Part shown: positions 1 through 11,600 of the stretch, one piece after another
How positions within the stretch are numbered: position 1 is the stretch's first letter
Layout: every line of letters begins with the position of its first letter
Assembly (NCBI GenBank): GCA_019059635.1
Contig: JAGVRJ010000003.1
Coordinates: 2,480,001-2,544,000, forward strand
Length of the DNA stretch: 64,000 nt
Direction: 5' to 3'
Origin: Proales similis
Taxonomy: Eukaryota; Rotifera; Eurotatoria; Ploima; Proalidae
Position numbers and translations under genes: made by a program
The notes under the pieces: generated by a model
The model's database searches: none
What the model was told of the DNA's origin: nothing
Seen by the model: the letters and a program-made list of their open reading frames with translations, nothing else

Positions 1-821
1 TCATGTAAAATGCTCTTCACCGAGGCGACCTCCGTTCGGCTCTGTTCAAGAAGGGCCTCGTTTCGGAAATGCGCATTTCGATGACGATCGAATCGAGTCC
101 AGGCCTCGCTAATACCGGTCGAAATCAGACTTTGGTCAAAGCTGGCAGACTGGGCTGTCAGAACCAAACAAAACGCTCTCTCCCAATCGACCGTGTCCGG
201 GTATTCGAATTTTTCATTCATTTTTAGTATTATGCTCCATTGAAGCTGTTTGCTCGCTTCCCGTCCATTGTTCCTCTTTTCAACAAACTCGAGCTGTTGG
301 GCTTTGAGGCAGATACTGCTGTACGAGCACTCGTGCCGCATGCAACTCAAATAGTATGGCTTTCTCATGCTCGAATAGTAGAACACATCGTCTAGAACTA
401 GCATCCAGCGCTCGGCACATTTTCTACTTGAGCTCTGTCTGATTAAGTTGACGAATTTGAGTCTGATCTCTGCCATACGCTCGTCGTCAACAGGCACATG
501 CTGTTGCAAATGCTTGCTGAAATCGTCCTCCGGACTTGCGTCCCCCGGACTGCGACTTTTTAAGTAAACTATATACTGGGTGACCAAGCGCACAATCAGT
601 TCTCGGCAAGCCTTCATGCTCATCGAGCTTGGAGTCGAGCAGTTTTGGGCGAGTTCACTTTCGAGCTGGGTGTCGATCAGCTCGTCGTAGCTCACCACCA
701 AAACAGAATACTCTTGGAATGGTTTGCCATCAAACAGCCATGAACCGATCTGAGATGCGAGTGTTGTTTTTCCAAGGCCTGGCAAGCCACTGATGAGCAA
801 AATTTTCACGTCAACAGGCAT
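1..821 (-). CDS. PSTK: L-seryl-tRNA(Sec) kinase, 5' part
   Basis: Phosphorylates Ser-tRNA(Sec) to O-phosphoseryl-tRNA(Sec), the step before SEPSECS makes selenocysteinyl-tRNA. Read on the minus strand from the ATG at 821-819, the frame stays open to the window edge, giving about 273 residues with no intron; the 3' end lies outside. A P-loop GLPGLGKTT sits at residues 12-20, and the PSTK hallmark LDD-x-FYYSSMRK-x-YY is present, close to the LDDN-x-Y-x-RSMR of other animals. The known vertebrate enzyme is about 350 aa, so roughly three quarters is here. Identification rests on the P-loop plus the LDD motif; a generic P-loop kinase is less likely. Confidence is high for the family; the missing C-terminus cannot be judged. 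Confidence 0.88.
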   Translation of the reverse strand, partial: MPVDVKILLISGLPGLGKTTLASQIGSWLFDGKPFQEYSVLVVSYDELIDTQLESELAQNCSTPSSMSMKACRELIVRLVTQYIVYLKSRSPGDASPEDDFSKHLQQHVPVDDERMAEIRLKFVNLIRQSSSRKCAERWMLVLDDVFYYSSMRKPYYLSCMRHECSYSSICLKAQQLEFVEKRNNGREASKQLQWSIILKMNEKFEYPDTVDWERAFCLVLTAQSASFDQSLISTGISEAWTRFDRHRNAHFRNEALLEQSRTEVASVKSILH

Positions 822-2584
822 TGATCCCAGGCAGCAGCTGCAATTGCCAATCCTCTTCCCTATTCGGCTGTGAATACTCTTTATTAAATGAACTTGCTGA
901 TGTTTTGGTGTGGTTGTCGAAAATCTCGCGCACACATTAAACAGCGCCTTAATTATGCCGCCTCGTTCTGGCCCGTTTGCTCTCTCGTTTTAAATTGCTG
1001 ACTTGATCAATGCACTTGAGACTCGCGAATTGTCTTATTGAAATTTGGGCCGAATATTTCAATTTATTATTTGGCCCAGTAAATCGACTCAACCACTTTT
1101 CTTGAGAGGACTTGTAGTGAGGAGAAGAGCGTTCTTCGATCAAATTAGACTCACGATTAGACCTTCAAAGGGAAGAGCAGAATTTTCGCACCCAAGTCCT
1201 TTTCTTTGCCCAATTCATTTATTCCTGAGGAGAAGAGTGAAAGCGCGATAAAAGAGCAGATTATTAGAAAAAAAAAATGAGAACTGAGAGTTAAGGGTGC
1301 AGCTAATCGATTGGATCGGTTCTTCAGAGCTGTGTGAGTTTACGTTACTTTTACGCAGTTTTATACAAAAAGATTCCAGGTCGCAATCGTTTTTATTATC
1401 AGCCAATCAGCCAATTAGTGCATGAAATTTGTGCACGTAAAGCTGAAATTGCCGCAGACAGGTGCAGGTCGGAGGTACGTATGAGAAACGTCTATCAACT
1501 AAATAAGCCGAGTCAATTAGGCAGGCAATTTGGATCTCAATCGGATCAGCCGTCGGAAAGAGGTTACGAAAGTGTCTGTCAATATGCGGATATCAATTAG
1601 TTAGAAATGATTATGCCATTTAATTCATCATTTTCGCATCGCCTACAGAGTATTTTAAATAGACTTGTGTCTTTCCGCAGCCAAATGACATTATGGGTAT
1701 TGAAATCGCAAAGACGCAACGCAGAGAAGAAGAAGAAAAAAAAACAGTTTTTTTTTCGACAATAGGAGGAAAGGAGCGAAGAGAAAAGGCATCTCTGACG
1801 CCAGTTCAATTTGCGGCCTGCATGTGGTGCGATTAAAGGCGATTCTAATGGAGCTCTCGCAAGATAATGCATGTGCCACACAATTGCACAATTAGGCAGC
1901 CCACGCTCGATGAGATCGGCGCACAGACACACACGCACTCGCTGCAGCTATTCATTAAATTGGCAAAAGAAGCAAAAAATTAAAGTTGACGTTCAATGTC
2001 GACGATTCATATTTCAATTATCTCTCAGATTACGGCCACTGTGATTTGAGAAAATTAATTGCTTGTTGCGAACTGGATTAGGAGAAAGTCGATTCACATT
2101 TTATAAACTGCGTTTGAACGATCCAGTGAACAAAAGCCGCTAAACAAAGAAAGACGCAATGAACCGATTGAGAAAATGAGCGAGCAGCCTGTGGGCTAGA
2201 AAATTAAAGAGAAAGTGAGAAGCTAGGGGCATTCGTCACATTAATTGAATCTTTTTTTTTTGCTTATTCAGTTGGGAAATTGGCTCTAATTTTTAATTCA
2301 GGCCTCTATTAAGCCTCTCTGGGCGTTCTTGCATGAGAGAGTAAAGACTAGTGCGATCGGCAATCTCCTGCTTTCAGAAGCGTTCAAATACAGAGGCGAA
2401 CTTAATCACCAAGAGCTATGACACACCTTCCAGACACTCGTGTCAGTTCGATTAAAACATTTTTATTCGTTCTCAATCATGTTTTTCTTGTTGTTAATTT
2501 CGTTGTTGTTGTTGTTGTTGTCGTTTTAATTGCATCAGCTAATCTGGTGTCAGAATCAGTGGCAGTTGCAGCGAGCGATTTGAA
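822..2584. other. Intergenic, upstream of PSTK and downstream of the EF-hand gene
   Basis: No convincing exon in 1.76 kb. Contains a short (GTT)n run near 2502-2520 and several A/T homopolymers. Presumably holds the PSTK promoter and the 3' UTR of the EF-hand gene. Confidence 0.5.
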
Positions 2585-3427
2585 TCACTCGAAATTGCCG
2601 AATATCCAGTTGCCTTTGTCTTTCTTGTCGGTGCTGTAGAGAAACTCGATGCAGTACTGCTCGAACTTGTCCTTTTTAATGTGTTTGATGGTATCCTTGT
2701 CAGAAAGAATGGCCCACGCTTTCTCGCGTCCCTTCAAATCTTCGGCGTTCAGATAGTCACTGAGAAAGTCTTTTTTGCTCAGCTCGCCGTCCTTGTCCGC
2801 ATCGAGCATGTTGAACAGCACGTCAGAGTAGTCTTTCATGAAAGCTATCGAGCTGGGCCATGTCTTTTGCTTGGCCAGTTTAGGCCTGAGCTTCTCGCAG
2901 TAGCGAGCAAACTCCTCATAAGTGATTACAATCTTCTTAGCCGGCTTGGCCTCTTCTTTTTGGCTTTTGGACTCTTTCGATGTTTCTTTAGATTCTTTAG
3001 AAGATTCTTTGGACGACTTTTCGGATGACTCCTTGGAAGATTCTTTGGAGCTGTTCTTTGAGCTACTAGATTTGTGCTGAGACGAGCTTTTGCTCGAGCT
3101 CTCTTTCTCAGACGAATTTGCCGATCGTGAGTGAGACGATTTGCTTTTGCTTTCAGTTTGCCAGTCTTTGGGCTTGTTGACCACATCATAGAGCGAGCTC
3201 AGCCAGTTGTGAAGAAAGTGAGAGAACTTGATGACCTCTGGAGAGTCTGGCTTGAGCTTGCGACTGGTCATGTACAAGTACTGGTATCTGGTCAGATCGT
3301 CTTCGTCCAGCTCGCCGTCGCTGTTCACGTCAAGAATCTCGTCAAAGTAGAACTTGATCTTTTTTCTCCAGAAATCGTTCACGCCGCTTGTGTGCGTAGA
3401 CGAGGAAGATGCTGACGCGCTTGCCAT
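2585..3427 (-). CDS. Calexcitin-like EF-hand protein with Ser/Lys-rich linker
   Basis: About 280 aa, single coding exon. Two canonical EF-hand loops are visible: residues 33-44 (DVNSDGELDEDD) and 209-220 (DADKDGELSKKD). Both end in Asp rather than Glu at loop position 12, as in the calexcitin / sarcoplasmic Ca-binding protein family, which is usually about 190 aa. The C-terminus GNWIFGNF also fits that family. The extra length is a low-complexity linker (about 93-162) of repeated SSKES/SKESK units between the two halves. The second Met at 3427 is taken as start because the first (3448) adds only seven residues. A likely 43-nt 5'-UTR intron lies at 3459-3501, with a TATA box further upstream. 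Likely a cytosolic calcium buffer or sensor; the linker's role is unknown. Confidence 0.75.
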   Translation of the reverse strand: MASASASSSSTHTSGVNDFWRKKIKFYFDEILDVNSDGELDEDDLTRYQYLYMTSRKLKPDSPEVIKFSHFLHNWLSSLYDVVNKPKDWQTESKSKSSHSRSANSSEKESSSKSSSQHKSSSSKNSSKESSKESSEKSSKESSKESKETSKESKSQKEEAKPAKKIVITYEEFARYCEKLRPKLAKQKTWPSSIAFMKDYSDVLFNMLDADKDGELSKKDFLSDYLNAEDLKGREKAWAILSDKDTIKHIKKDKFEQYCIEFLYSTDKKDKGNWIFGNFE

Positions 3428-3580
3428 TCTTGTTGGATACTTATTCACATGAAATTCACTGGGTTAGCAATTGACACGTCGCTAATTCACGTTTAGCTTA
3501 CCTCGGCTCTCGCTTGCTCTACTCAGCTGCCAGATAGGTATTGCACTGAATTCAAAGTCTCAACTTTGAATGTTTCTCGT

Positions 3581-3587
3581 TTTTATA
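3581..3587 (-). promoter_or_regulatory. TATA box of the EF-hand gene
   Basis: TATAAAA on the minus strand, about 80 nt upstream of the proposed 5'-UTR splice donor and 150 nt upstream of the ATG. Confidence 0.55.
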
Positions 3588-6500
3588 GGCGTCGAATGCG
3601 GACGCGTCACTTTGACTTTTGCTCAGTCATGCGTGATCAGCAGCTTTAATCTACATTGCTTATCTCGATTCTCTATACTTTCTCTCATTTAATATTGAGC
3701 TCCCTCCAATCACTTGATTTGGTCCTAATTTCTTGCTCGTCAGAGCTCTTGTTTTAAAGACCACACATCGGAAGCCATTTAAGCTAATCAAAATTATTTC
3801 TCCTCGACCGTGTGGCGAGAAGCATTCATTGATACAGCACAGCTTACTACAAGCAAATTAGAGCTGACAAGGCCACTCAACAAAAAAAAAAAGAAGAGAG
3901 ATGCAGCCTGTCAAGCATGTTTACAACGAGTTTCATATTCATCCAGCCGAAAGTGCTTATTCATTTTGCCCACGGTTTCGAGACAACGCACGCGACCAAA
4001 GCTCAAGGTGTATTTCCACTCGTAGAGCATAATTAAAAAGATCGATCCGGAATTTTGTTCATCTGCGATAGAGGCGCAATGAAGCAGCTGAGGCAACCAG
4101 CCATAAGGATAAAAGGCCAAGAGAAGAGCAGAGAATCCAATTAGCTCGCCTAGTTTACACGCTCAGTTGAAGCAAATTTATCCCTAAAACAGAATTGCCT
4201 GTGTGCAAACCTGAACGCCACTCTTCCTGAACGCCCCCATCGAAATGAAGATTTTTTCAAATATTAAATGCAAGAGAGCTCTATTTGTATAGTGGAATGA
4301 CAGTTGATTAGATCAATTAGGAGCGTTCTTGAGGAAATTGCCGGTTTGGCTCGGGCCACTCGTTGCCAACATAGTACTTACAGTCAATTTCGGTTTAATT
4401 TTTTCTTCCAAATAATCGACCCACATGCAACCAGGCTAATTAGGCATATTTTCGCCGCTTGTCTAGAACCAGACGAGAAACCTTTACGGCCTTGAGCTAA
4501 CAGCTAATGTCGTTTTATCCGCTCTATTAGGCTCAGACACTTTTGGAATTTCTAATTTTAACAGTCATTACTCTGCACTAATTCTATCAACGTTGCTTTC
4601 TTTCTCAATTGTCGATCTTTCGATTTCTGATCTACAAATTGTCACAATATCTTACTTGGCAGCTCGTTATTCTCATTCTTTTTTGTGCCTTTTTTCGAAA
4701 TCTCTTCAGCAACGTCGACACTTTCAATTTGGCTCTCTAAATGCTGCCTTAATAAGTGGGCCAGAATAATGCGTGCACAGAATTGGCAAGCAATGCAATA
4801 GGAAGGTTAATAAGTGGATGATAATGCCAAATGAGCAAATCAGCAACAGAACAGTGCAGGCGTTCTATTCAAATTGAATTTAACTGGGAGCCGAGCATAT
4901 GGTGTCTGTAGACCATTAAATGTTGCTGTTTCATCGTTTTACACTCTCTGAACAGATCAGGAAAGAAGGAGTTGAACAGAGAATGCGAACACAAGGTGCA
5001 CAGGCTGCGAATTGAGTCACATAGTCATTCTTACTGTTTTAATCCACTTTGCCTTGCAATCACGCCAACTTGGCTCATCTTACAGGGCTCGATTCTCGGC
5101 AACAATAGACCGAGCAGGCTGAGCCACCGTTTCAATTAAATCAAACACTTCCCCGTCGAGAGCAAGCGCAACGGCGAGAGAGAGAGAGAGAGAGAGAGAA
5201 GACGAATGAGAGAAAGAGATAAGCTCATTGCTGTTGTGGGTGGTTATTTACGCGTTTGAATATTGAATTGGCCCCAATGCTTGAATTCTCTCACTTTGCT
5301 GCTTGCTAGATGCTTGAATGCGCGTATTTGCTTTTCCTTTTGCATTCTATTTATCTGAAGGCACATTGTGTGAGCTTGCGAGCGCCTCTCAGGCCTTTTC
5401 TGTCTGAATATATGCAATTTTTTATTTTCTTTTCTCTTTTTTTTTCTATTTTGCCATTGAGTGTAAATATTTGAGAGCAATTCGGGTCAGGCGCAATTGA
5501 TTTCAGGCGGCTAATTGATCAATACTTCAGACTCAAGCTAAACAACGAGAAGGCGAAATTAAGCTTGGCAGGCAGATAAGACATTCCAAACCAAAGTCAT
5601 CATTGCTCTGTTTCTTCTTCTCTTCAGAATCAATCAGGCCAGGCCTAATTGACCGAGCGGCGTAATCTTGCGCTCACGCAAACTTGCTCATCTTCTCGCT
5701 CGGCCCATGGGATTGAACTTGTAGCGTTTTGGCGAGGTTGCTTTTGCTGCTCACAGATTTCTCTAGAAAATGTGTCGTTCGACACCAACCGTCGACGCTC
5801 TTTTTACATTTTGGTCATCCATTCGAATACAGCCGATAGTCTTAACGCTCTCACTCACTTAATTAAGAAAGCAATTGTCGTTTTCTCCTTGGGGCCGTAT
5901 CAAAAACGATTGCTAATCAATGAATCAGCTTTATGCAGCTTGGCGCTGATTATCAACTGCGTATAAGGCAAAGCCTGTTCGAATGTCAACCTCTAACAAC
6001 CTATTTTTCCGCTTCAATATCACACACGCGATCTGTTGGATCGGTTTTTCGAGGCGGAAGGAGTTTTTTTATTGTGCAACAGGAGAAGAGCCAAAAGACA
6101 TGTTGTCCGTTCAGTTAGCTTCTGTGCTTTGACTATTGTCTACACCCACCATCCTATTAAGCTCGTTTCGCTTGCTCTTCTTCATGCAAAATGCCAAAAT
6201 GATGAGGCAGAGGCAAGCGTAGAGACTTGCCTGTGTGCATTAGTGTTCGAGACCACCTCCTGTCGAGACGGGTGGGCGGCCTGCATCGATTTTTCTTTCA
6301 ACTACTTTTGCACTTGCGCTCTAACATGGCATCTGAGGGATCCTATTCTGGCTGCAGCCACATTTCAAATCAGGCTAATAATGATGTTAACAAATCATAT
6401 TCAAACATTGACAGCCTATTGCCTGCCAAATTCTGCTTCAGCATTCATCTCTTCACTGCTTTTGAGTTTATTTTTCTGCCATAAACAAATCGACGAGATT

Positions 6501-7014
6501 GCTCCCGATTGAATTTAATTCATTGCTTCTACAACACTTAAACAGTGGCAGTAAATAGCCCATTCATCTTTTTGCTTTCTTCGGCTCATATTTTGTTCAA
6601 ACAGTTGCATGTAGCGAATCGTCGCCGTTAAGGTCTCTACTAGCCGTCAGTCTAGCTCATAGCTGAAATTCGCAAAGACACACACTCGCTCTTATTGATA
6701 CCCATGGGCCTGTGCGCACGCTCATCAAATGATTGATTTTAATTGTCAGCCGAAAATGTTATGTTGCATTAAATTGATTGCTCAGCGCAGCAGTTTCATC
6801 GCATTCTTGCCTGACGTGTTCGTTTAGATAGCAAATTCATCAATGTGCGTCACACTGACTGCAATGCTATAATCAGTCTCAAATCTTCATTGTCACTGTG
6901 GTGTGTGTGTTCAATTAAAACTCATAAATCAGAGGCGAGAGACAAATTGGAAAAAAAAGAAGAAAACGAACGCCAGGATACGAACAAGGAACAACCAGGC
7001 GAAGGAAAGAAGAA
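3588..7014. other. Large intergenic region
   Basis: 3.4 kb without a recognisable exon on either strand; open frames are short and lack family similarity or splice context. Holds a (GA)n microsatellite at about 5175-5199 and many A/T runs. May hold regulatory DNA for the divergently transcribed EF-hand and GPCR genes. Confidence 0.5.
5175..5199. repeat. (GA)n microsatellite
   Basis: About 12 uninterrupted GA units. Confidence 0.9.
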
Positions 7015-8274
7015 ATGCAAGCGGCGCCCGAACTAGAAAGCGAGGCAAGCACGGTCCATGTGCTGCGGATGATCTTCACGCCCACGCTCTTATCATTGGG
7101 ACTGGTTGGCAATCTCTTGTCCATTTGGATATTTAGAAAGCCGAGCATGTACCAGCACAGCACGTTTCAGTATCTGGCCTACTTGTCCTTTTTTGATCTG
7201 TGCGTGCTGGTGATCGGCTACGGCCAAGTGTTTGTCAAGGTTTATTTCAGCTTCGACCCGCGCCTTATTAGCTCGTTTACATGCAGACTGCACAGCTTTC
7301 TCGTCTACTTCTTCACTCATTCGTCAAGCATGATACTTGTGTTGATGAGTGTCGACCGCGCTCTGGTGATCGGCACTCGTCTAGAGCTGAACTACAAATT
7401 CTCCGTCAACCGCATTGTCTTTTCAATGCTGGCAATTATCGCCGCGGTCAACGCTCACTGGCTGCTGTTTATAAATTTGGTCGATATGGAGGTGCCCACG
7501 CAAGATATTCAACTGGCGAATGCATCTAAAATCCAGTTTGCCGACAGCTCGTCAATCGCTTCAATCAGCTATCTGAACACGTCCAACTCCACCACCTATG
7601 AACGGCTGTACGGCTGCTGGCCGTCGACAGATTCGCCTTACTTATATTTCTACGAAAACATTTGGCCTTGGTAATGCAGTTTGAAAAAAAAAAGAAGCAA
7701 TTGCGAGCCAAAATCAATTTTTAAAATTCCTAGGCTCGATCTGGCACTGTACGCGTTTGTTCCGTTCGTCATCATGCTCGCCTGTTCGGTGATCATAATC
7801 GCCAAACTGTGCAAGTCGACGCGCAACATGCGACGCCACCGCGACAACAATCAGCAAATGGTCAGACGACGCCAGAGCCGAAGCGTGCAGATCACATATC
7901 TTCTAATAACCACAAACATTCTATTTTTTCTTCTCGTCTCACCGATTGTGGTTCTAAATGCAATGAAACTGCTCAACGAGGAGAGCGTGCTGAGCGAGGT
8001 CATTTACCTTCTTGCCTATTCAAATCACGCGTAAGTGACGCGACTCAGTTCGCTTCTTTTTTGCACTAATCAGTCTGGATTGAAAAGGCTCAATTTCATA
8101 TTCTACGGCATTACGTGTGAAAAGTACCGAGAAAAGCTCATGCGTATATTGTTCAATCGGTCGAGTCCGAGTTCAACCGGTGATCTGGGACGGTCGACTG
8201 TGCTGCTGGAGCCGAGAGTAGACAATGCGATGGCCAACGGAGAAGAGTCCAAGGCGATCATTTCCACGCCGTAG
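7015..8274 (+). CDS. Class A (rhodopsin-like) GPCR, orphan peptide-receptor type
   Basis: Three coding exons: 7015-7670, 7734-8030 and 8088-8274, about 379 aa. The first intron is GT-AG; the second runs from GTAAGT to an AG at 8087, and this acceptor keeps the frame through TM7. Seven hydrophobic segments can be traced. TM1 carries the G-N of LVGNLLS. TM3 ends SVDRALVI, so the usual DRY is DRA. The second extracellular loop region has N-glycosylation sequons and a Cys (YGCWP) that could pair with the TM3 Cys. TM7 reads NHALNFIFYG, the NFxxY variant of NPxxY, followed by a basic helix-8 stretch. The style is that of invertebrate FMRFamide-like or orphan neuropeptide receptors. The ligand cannot be inferred. 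Confidence 0.82.
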
Positions 8275-8672
8275 CCCGGGTTCGATACATTGAAGCCGAT
8301 TTCAGACCGTTTTAATTGTTCTTTGCTTTATTTGTTCATTTTTGCGTGAATGCCGCTAATGCGGATGTCCTCTTAGATCCCGGTGTATTTTCAATTTTCT
8401 GTTTAGCTCGAATAAAATTGCTTGATCGATCACAATCCTCGCGAGGCTTGGTCGTGTGGGCAAATAATTTGTGCTTCGGACCGACCACAGCTGACCTCTC
8501 CTCGCTCGCTTGTACTCGATCGGCGTCGAGTCAATTTAGTGTGTCGAGTCAATTTACTATACGCATTCGATTGTTTGATGCGCGCAATCAAGAGAAGCAC
8601 GGCTCGAGACGGTGTTCATTCTAGACTGGCCAAATAAATCAAGAAGGAAACAGAACGTGCAAGCGAGCGATC
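8275..8672. other. GPCR 3' UTR / POLE promoter
   Basis: 398 bp between two genes on the same strand. An AATAAA near 8411 could end the GPCR mRNA. No other feature is seen. Confidence 0.45.
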
Positions 8673-11600
8673 ATGATGGACTCGGACGAGGTGATTACGA
8701 GCAACGTCGATCGCCGCATTCAGCGCATTTCCTTCAACGAAGAAATTGACGCCAAATATGGCTTTGTGCGTCATCAAAACCCGACCGAGAAAATCGGCTG
8801 GCTAATCAATTTCCAGCCCGTGAGTTGCCTTTCTCATTCTCATTGTGATCTCTGATCGAATGTCCGAACCGAAATAGACCGAAATAGTCAACGACTCTAA
8901 ACAATTTGTCAGCGCAGTCGATTACTACTTTATCGAGGAGAACAACGAGAAATTCAAGGTAGTCAAGCGCGCCTCTAGATTGTAATTGTGAGCGAACTCT
9001 GAACAGCAAGTGCGTAGGTGAGCATGCCGTACATGCCATACTTTTACTTGGGCACCAAGACAGAGACAGAGCGCGATGTGATGGCCTACTTGAGCCGCAA
9101 GTACACAGGCCGCATCAGTAAAATGGAGCTGGTCGAAAAAGACGACTTGGACATGAAGAACCATTTGATCGGCCTCAAACACGCCTACATCAAGCTCATG
9201 TTTTTGAATGTGGACGAGCTGGTCAAAGTGAGACGCGATCTCATGCAAGTGGTCAAGCGAAACAAAGAGAACAGCGAGAAAAACGCCTACGAAACGTGAG
9301 TGTCGCACATCTAAACTTCTCATCTTGGCAAGCTCAGCTTCTCTTTCAGAAACTTTGCTTTTCAAAATGACGCTTACGGATCGAACAAAGTCGATCAGCT
9401 TGAAAACATAATCGACATCAGGTGAAGTTCGTTTGTTTTTGCCTCGCAAAATCACAAAAAGTTCAATTTGTGACTTGTAGAGAGTACGACGTGCCCTATC
9501 ACGTGAGAGTCACAATTGACTTGAAGCTTTTTGTTGGCTCGTGGTACTCAGTGCGTGGCCAAGGCACAGAGGCGCCCCTGATAGCCGCACGTGCGGATCT
9601 GGTTGACAGACCAGTAAGGGCTTGTTTGTTCATCACTGGCATTCTTATTAACTTAGACTTTGAAAGGATCCGACAGTGCTCGCGTTCGACATTGAGACGA
9701 CCAAACTGCCGCTCAAGTTTCCCGACTCGTCCATTGACCAAATCATGATGATCTCGTACATGGTGGACGGACAAGGCTATCTAATCACCAACAGAGAGAT
9801 AATCTCCGAAGATGTGGCCGACTTTGACTTTACGCCCAAACCCGAATTTCCGGGCCATTTCATCATCTTTAACGAGAGCGACGAGAAAGCCCTTCTCAGG
9901 CGGTTCTTCGATCATATACTCGAGCTACAGCCGAGCATCATATCCACCTACAACGGCGACTCGTTCGACTGGCCGTTTGTGGACGCTCGAGCTAAACATC
10001 ACGGAATGAGCATGTACAAAGAGATCGGTTTCTACAAGGACTCGCAGGACGAGTACGCGTGCCGAGTGTGCATTCACATGGACTGCATAAAATGGGTGAA
10101 AAGAGACTCGTACCTGCCGATCGGAAGCCAGGGCCTAAAAGCTGTGGCCAAAGCCAAACTCTACTACAATCCGGTTGAGCTTGACCCCGAGGACATGTGC
10201 CGGCTGGCGGTCGAACAGCCGCAAGTATTGTCCAACTACTCGGTGTCGGACGCAGTGGCCACTTATTATCTCTACATGAAATACGTGCATCCGTTCATAT
10301 TCGCTCTGTGCACGATCATTCCAATGGAGCCGGACGCTGTGCTTCGCAAGGGCTCAGGCACTCTTTGCGAAATGCTGCTCATGGTGCAGGCCTACCACGC
10401 CAACATAGTCTACCCGAACAAGCAGGAGAGCTCGTTGAACAAGCTGACCAATGAAGGCCATCTGATCGACTCGGAGACTTATGTGGGCGCCAGCGTCGAA
10501 GCCCTCGAGTCGGGCGTGTTCAGAGCAGACATTCCGTGCAAGTTCAAACTCTCGTCTGAGTCGCTTCAGACTCTGATCGACAACGTGAGACGAACCATGC
10601 AGCGAGCGATCGAAGTAGAAGAAAAGGTTCCAATGTCGATTGTGCTCAATTTCGATGAAGTTTGCAACGAAGTGGTCGAGAAGCTGGCCAAACTGCGCGA
10701 CTGTCCCAATCGACTTGAAGTGCCAATCATCTATCACTTGGACGTCGGAGCCATGTATCCCAACATCATTCTCACCAATCGTCTGCAGCCGAGCGCGATT
10801 GTCGACGAGACCGACTGCTCGGCGTGCGATTTCAACAAGCCGGGCGCTCGCTGTCAGCGCAAGATGCAGTGGGTCTGGAGAGTTGAGCACATGCCGGCCA
10901 CTCGGAGTGAATTTCAACGAATTCAACAACAGCTTGAGAACGAACGCTTTCCTGGCGTCAAGCCGGGCGAGAAGTTCCGTGCGTTCCACGAGCTCAATCC
11001 AGAAGAACAAGCCGACATTGAAAAGAAACGCCTGCAAGAGTACTGTCGCAAGGCCTACAAAAAGATTCACATCACGCGCGAGGAGCTGAGAGAGACCACT
11101 GTCTGTCAGCGTGAGAATTCGTTCTACGTGGACACGGTGCGCAACTTCCGCGATCGCCGCTACGAATACAAAAACCTTCAAAAGCAGTGGAAGAAAAAGC
11201 TGAGCGCCGCACAAGAGAGCAAGGACCCGATCGAGATCAAGAAATGCAGCTCAATGGTGGTGCTCTACGACTCGCTGCAGCTGGCGCACAAGTGCATCTT
11301 GAATTCGTTCTATGGCTATGTGATGCGGAAGGGCGCACGATGGTACTCGATGGAAATGGCCGGCATTGTTTGTCAGACGGGCTCGACCATAATCACGCGG
11401 GCTCGCGAGCTCATCGAGAAAATCGGCCGCCCGCTCGAACTCGACACAGACGGTATCTGGTGCATTCTGCCGGCCACATTTCCAGAGAATTTCGTCTTCA
11501 AGACGAGCGATCCGAAAAAGAAGCTCACAATTTCCTATCCTTGCTCTATGCTCAATCAGCTGGTTCAGGACTTGTTCACCAACGATCAGTACCATGTGCT

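Noticed and set aside
10354-11214. Long antisense open frames within POLE
   Set aside because: Several long minus-strand and other-frame ORFs lie inside the large POLE exon; they have no family match and are shadows of its codon bias.
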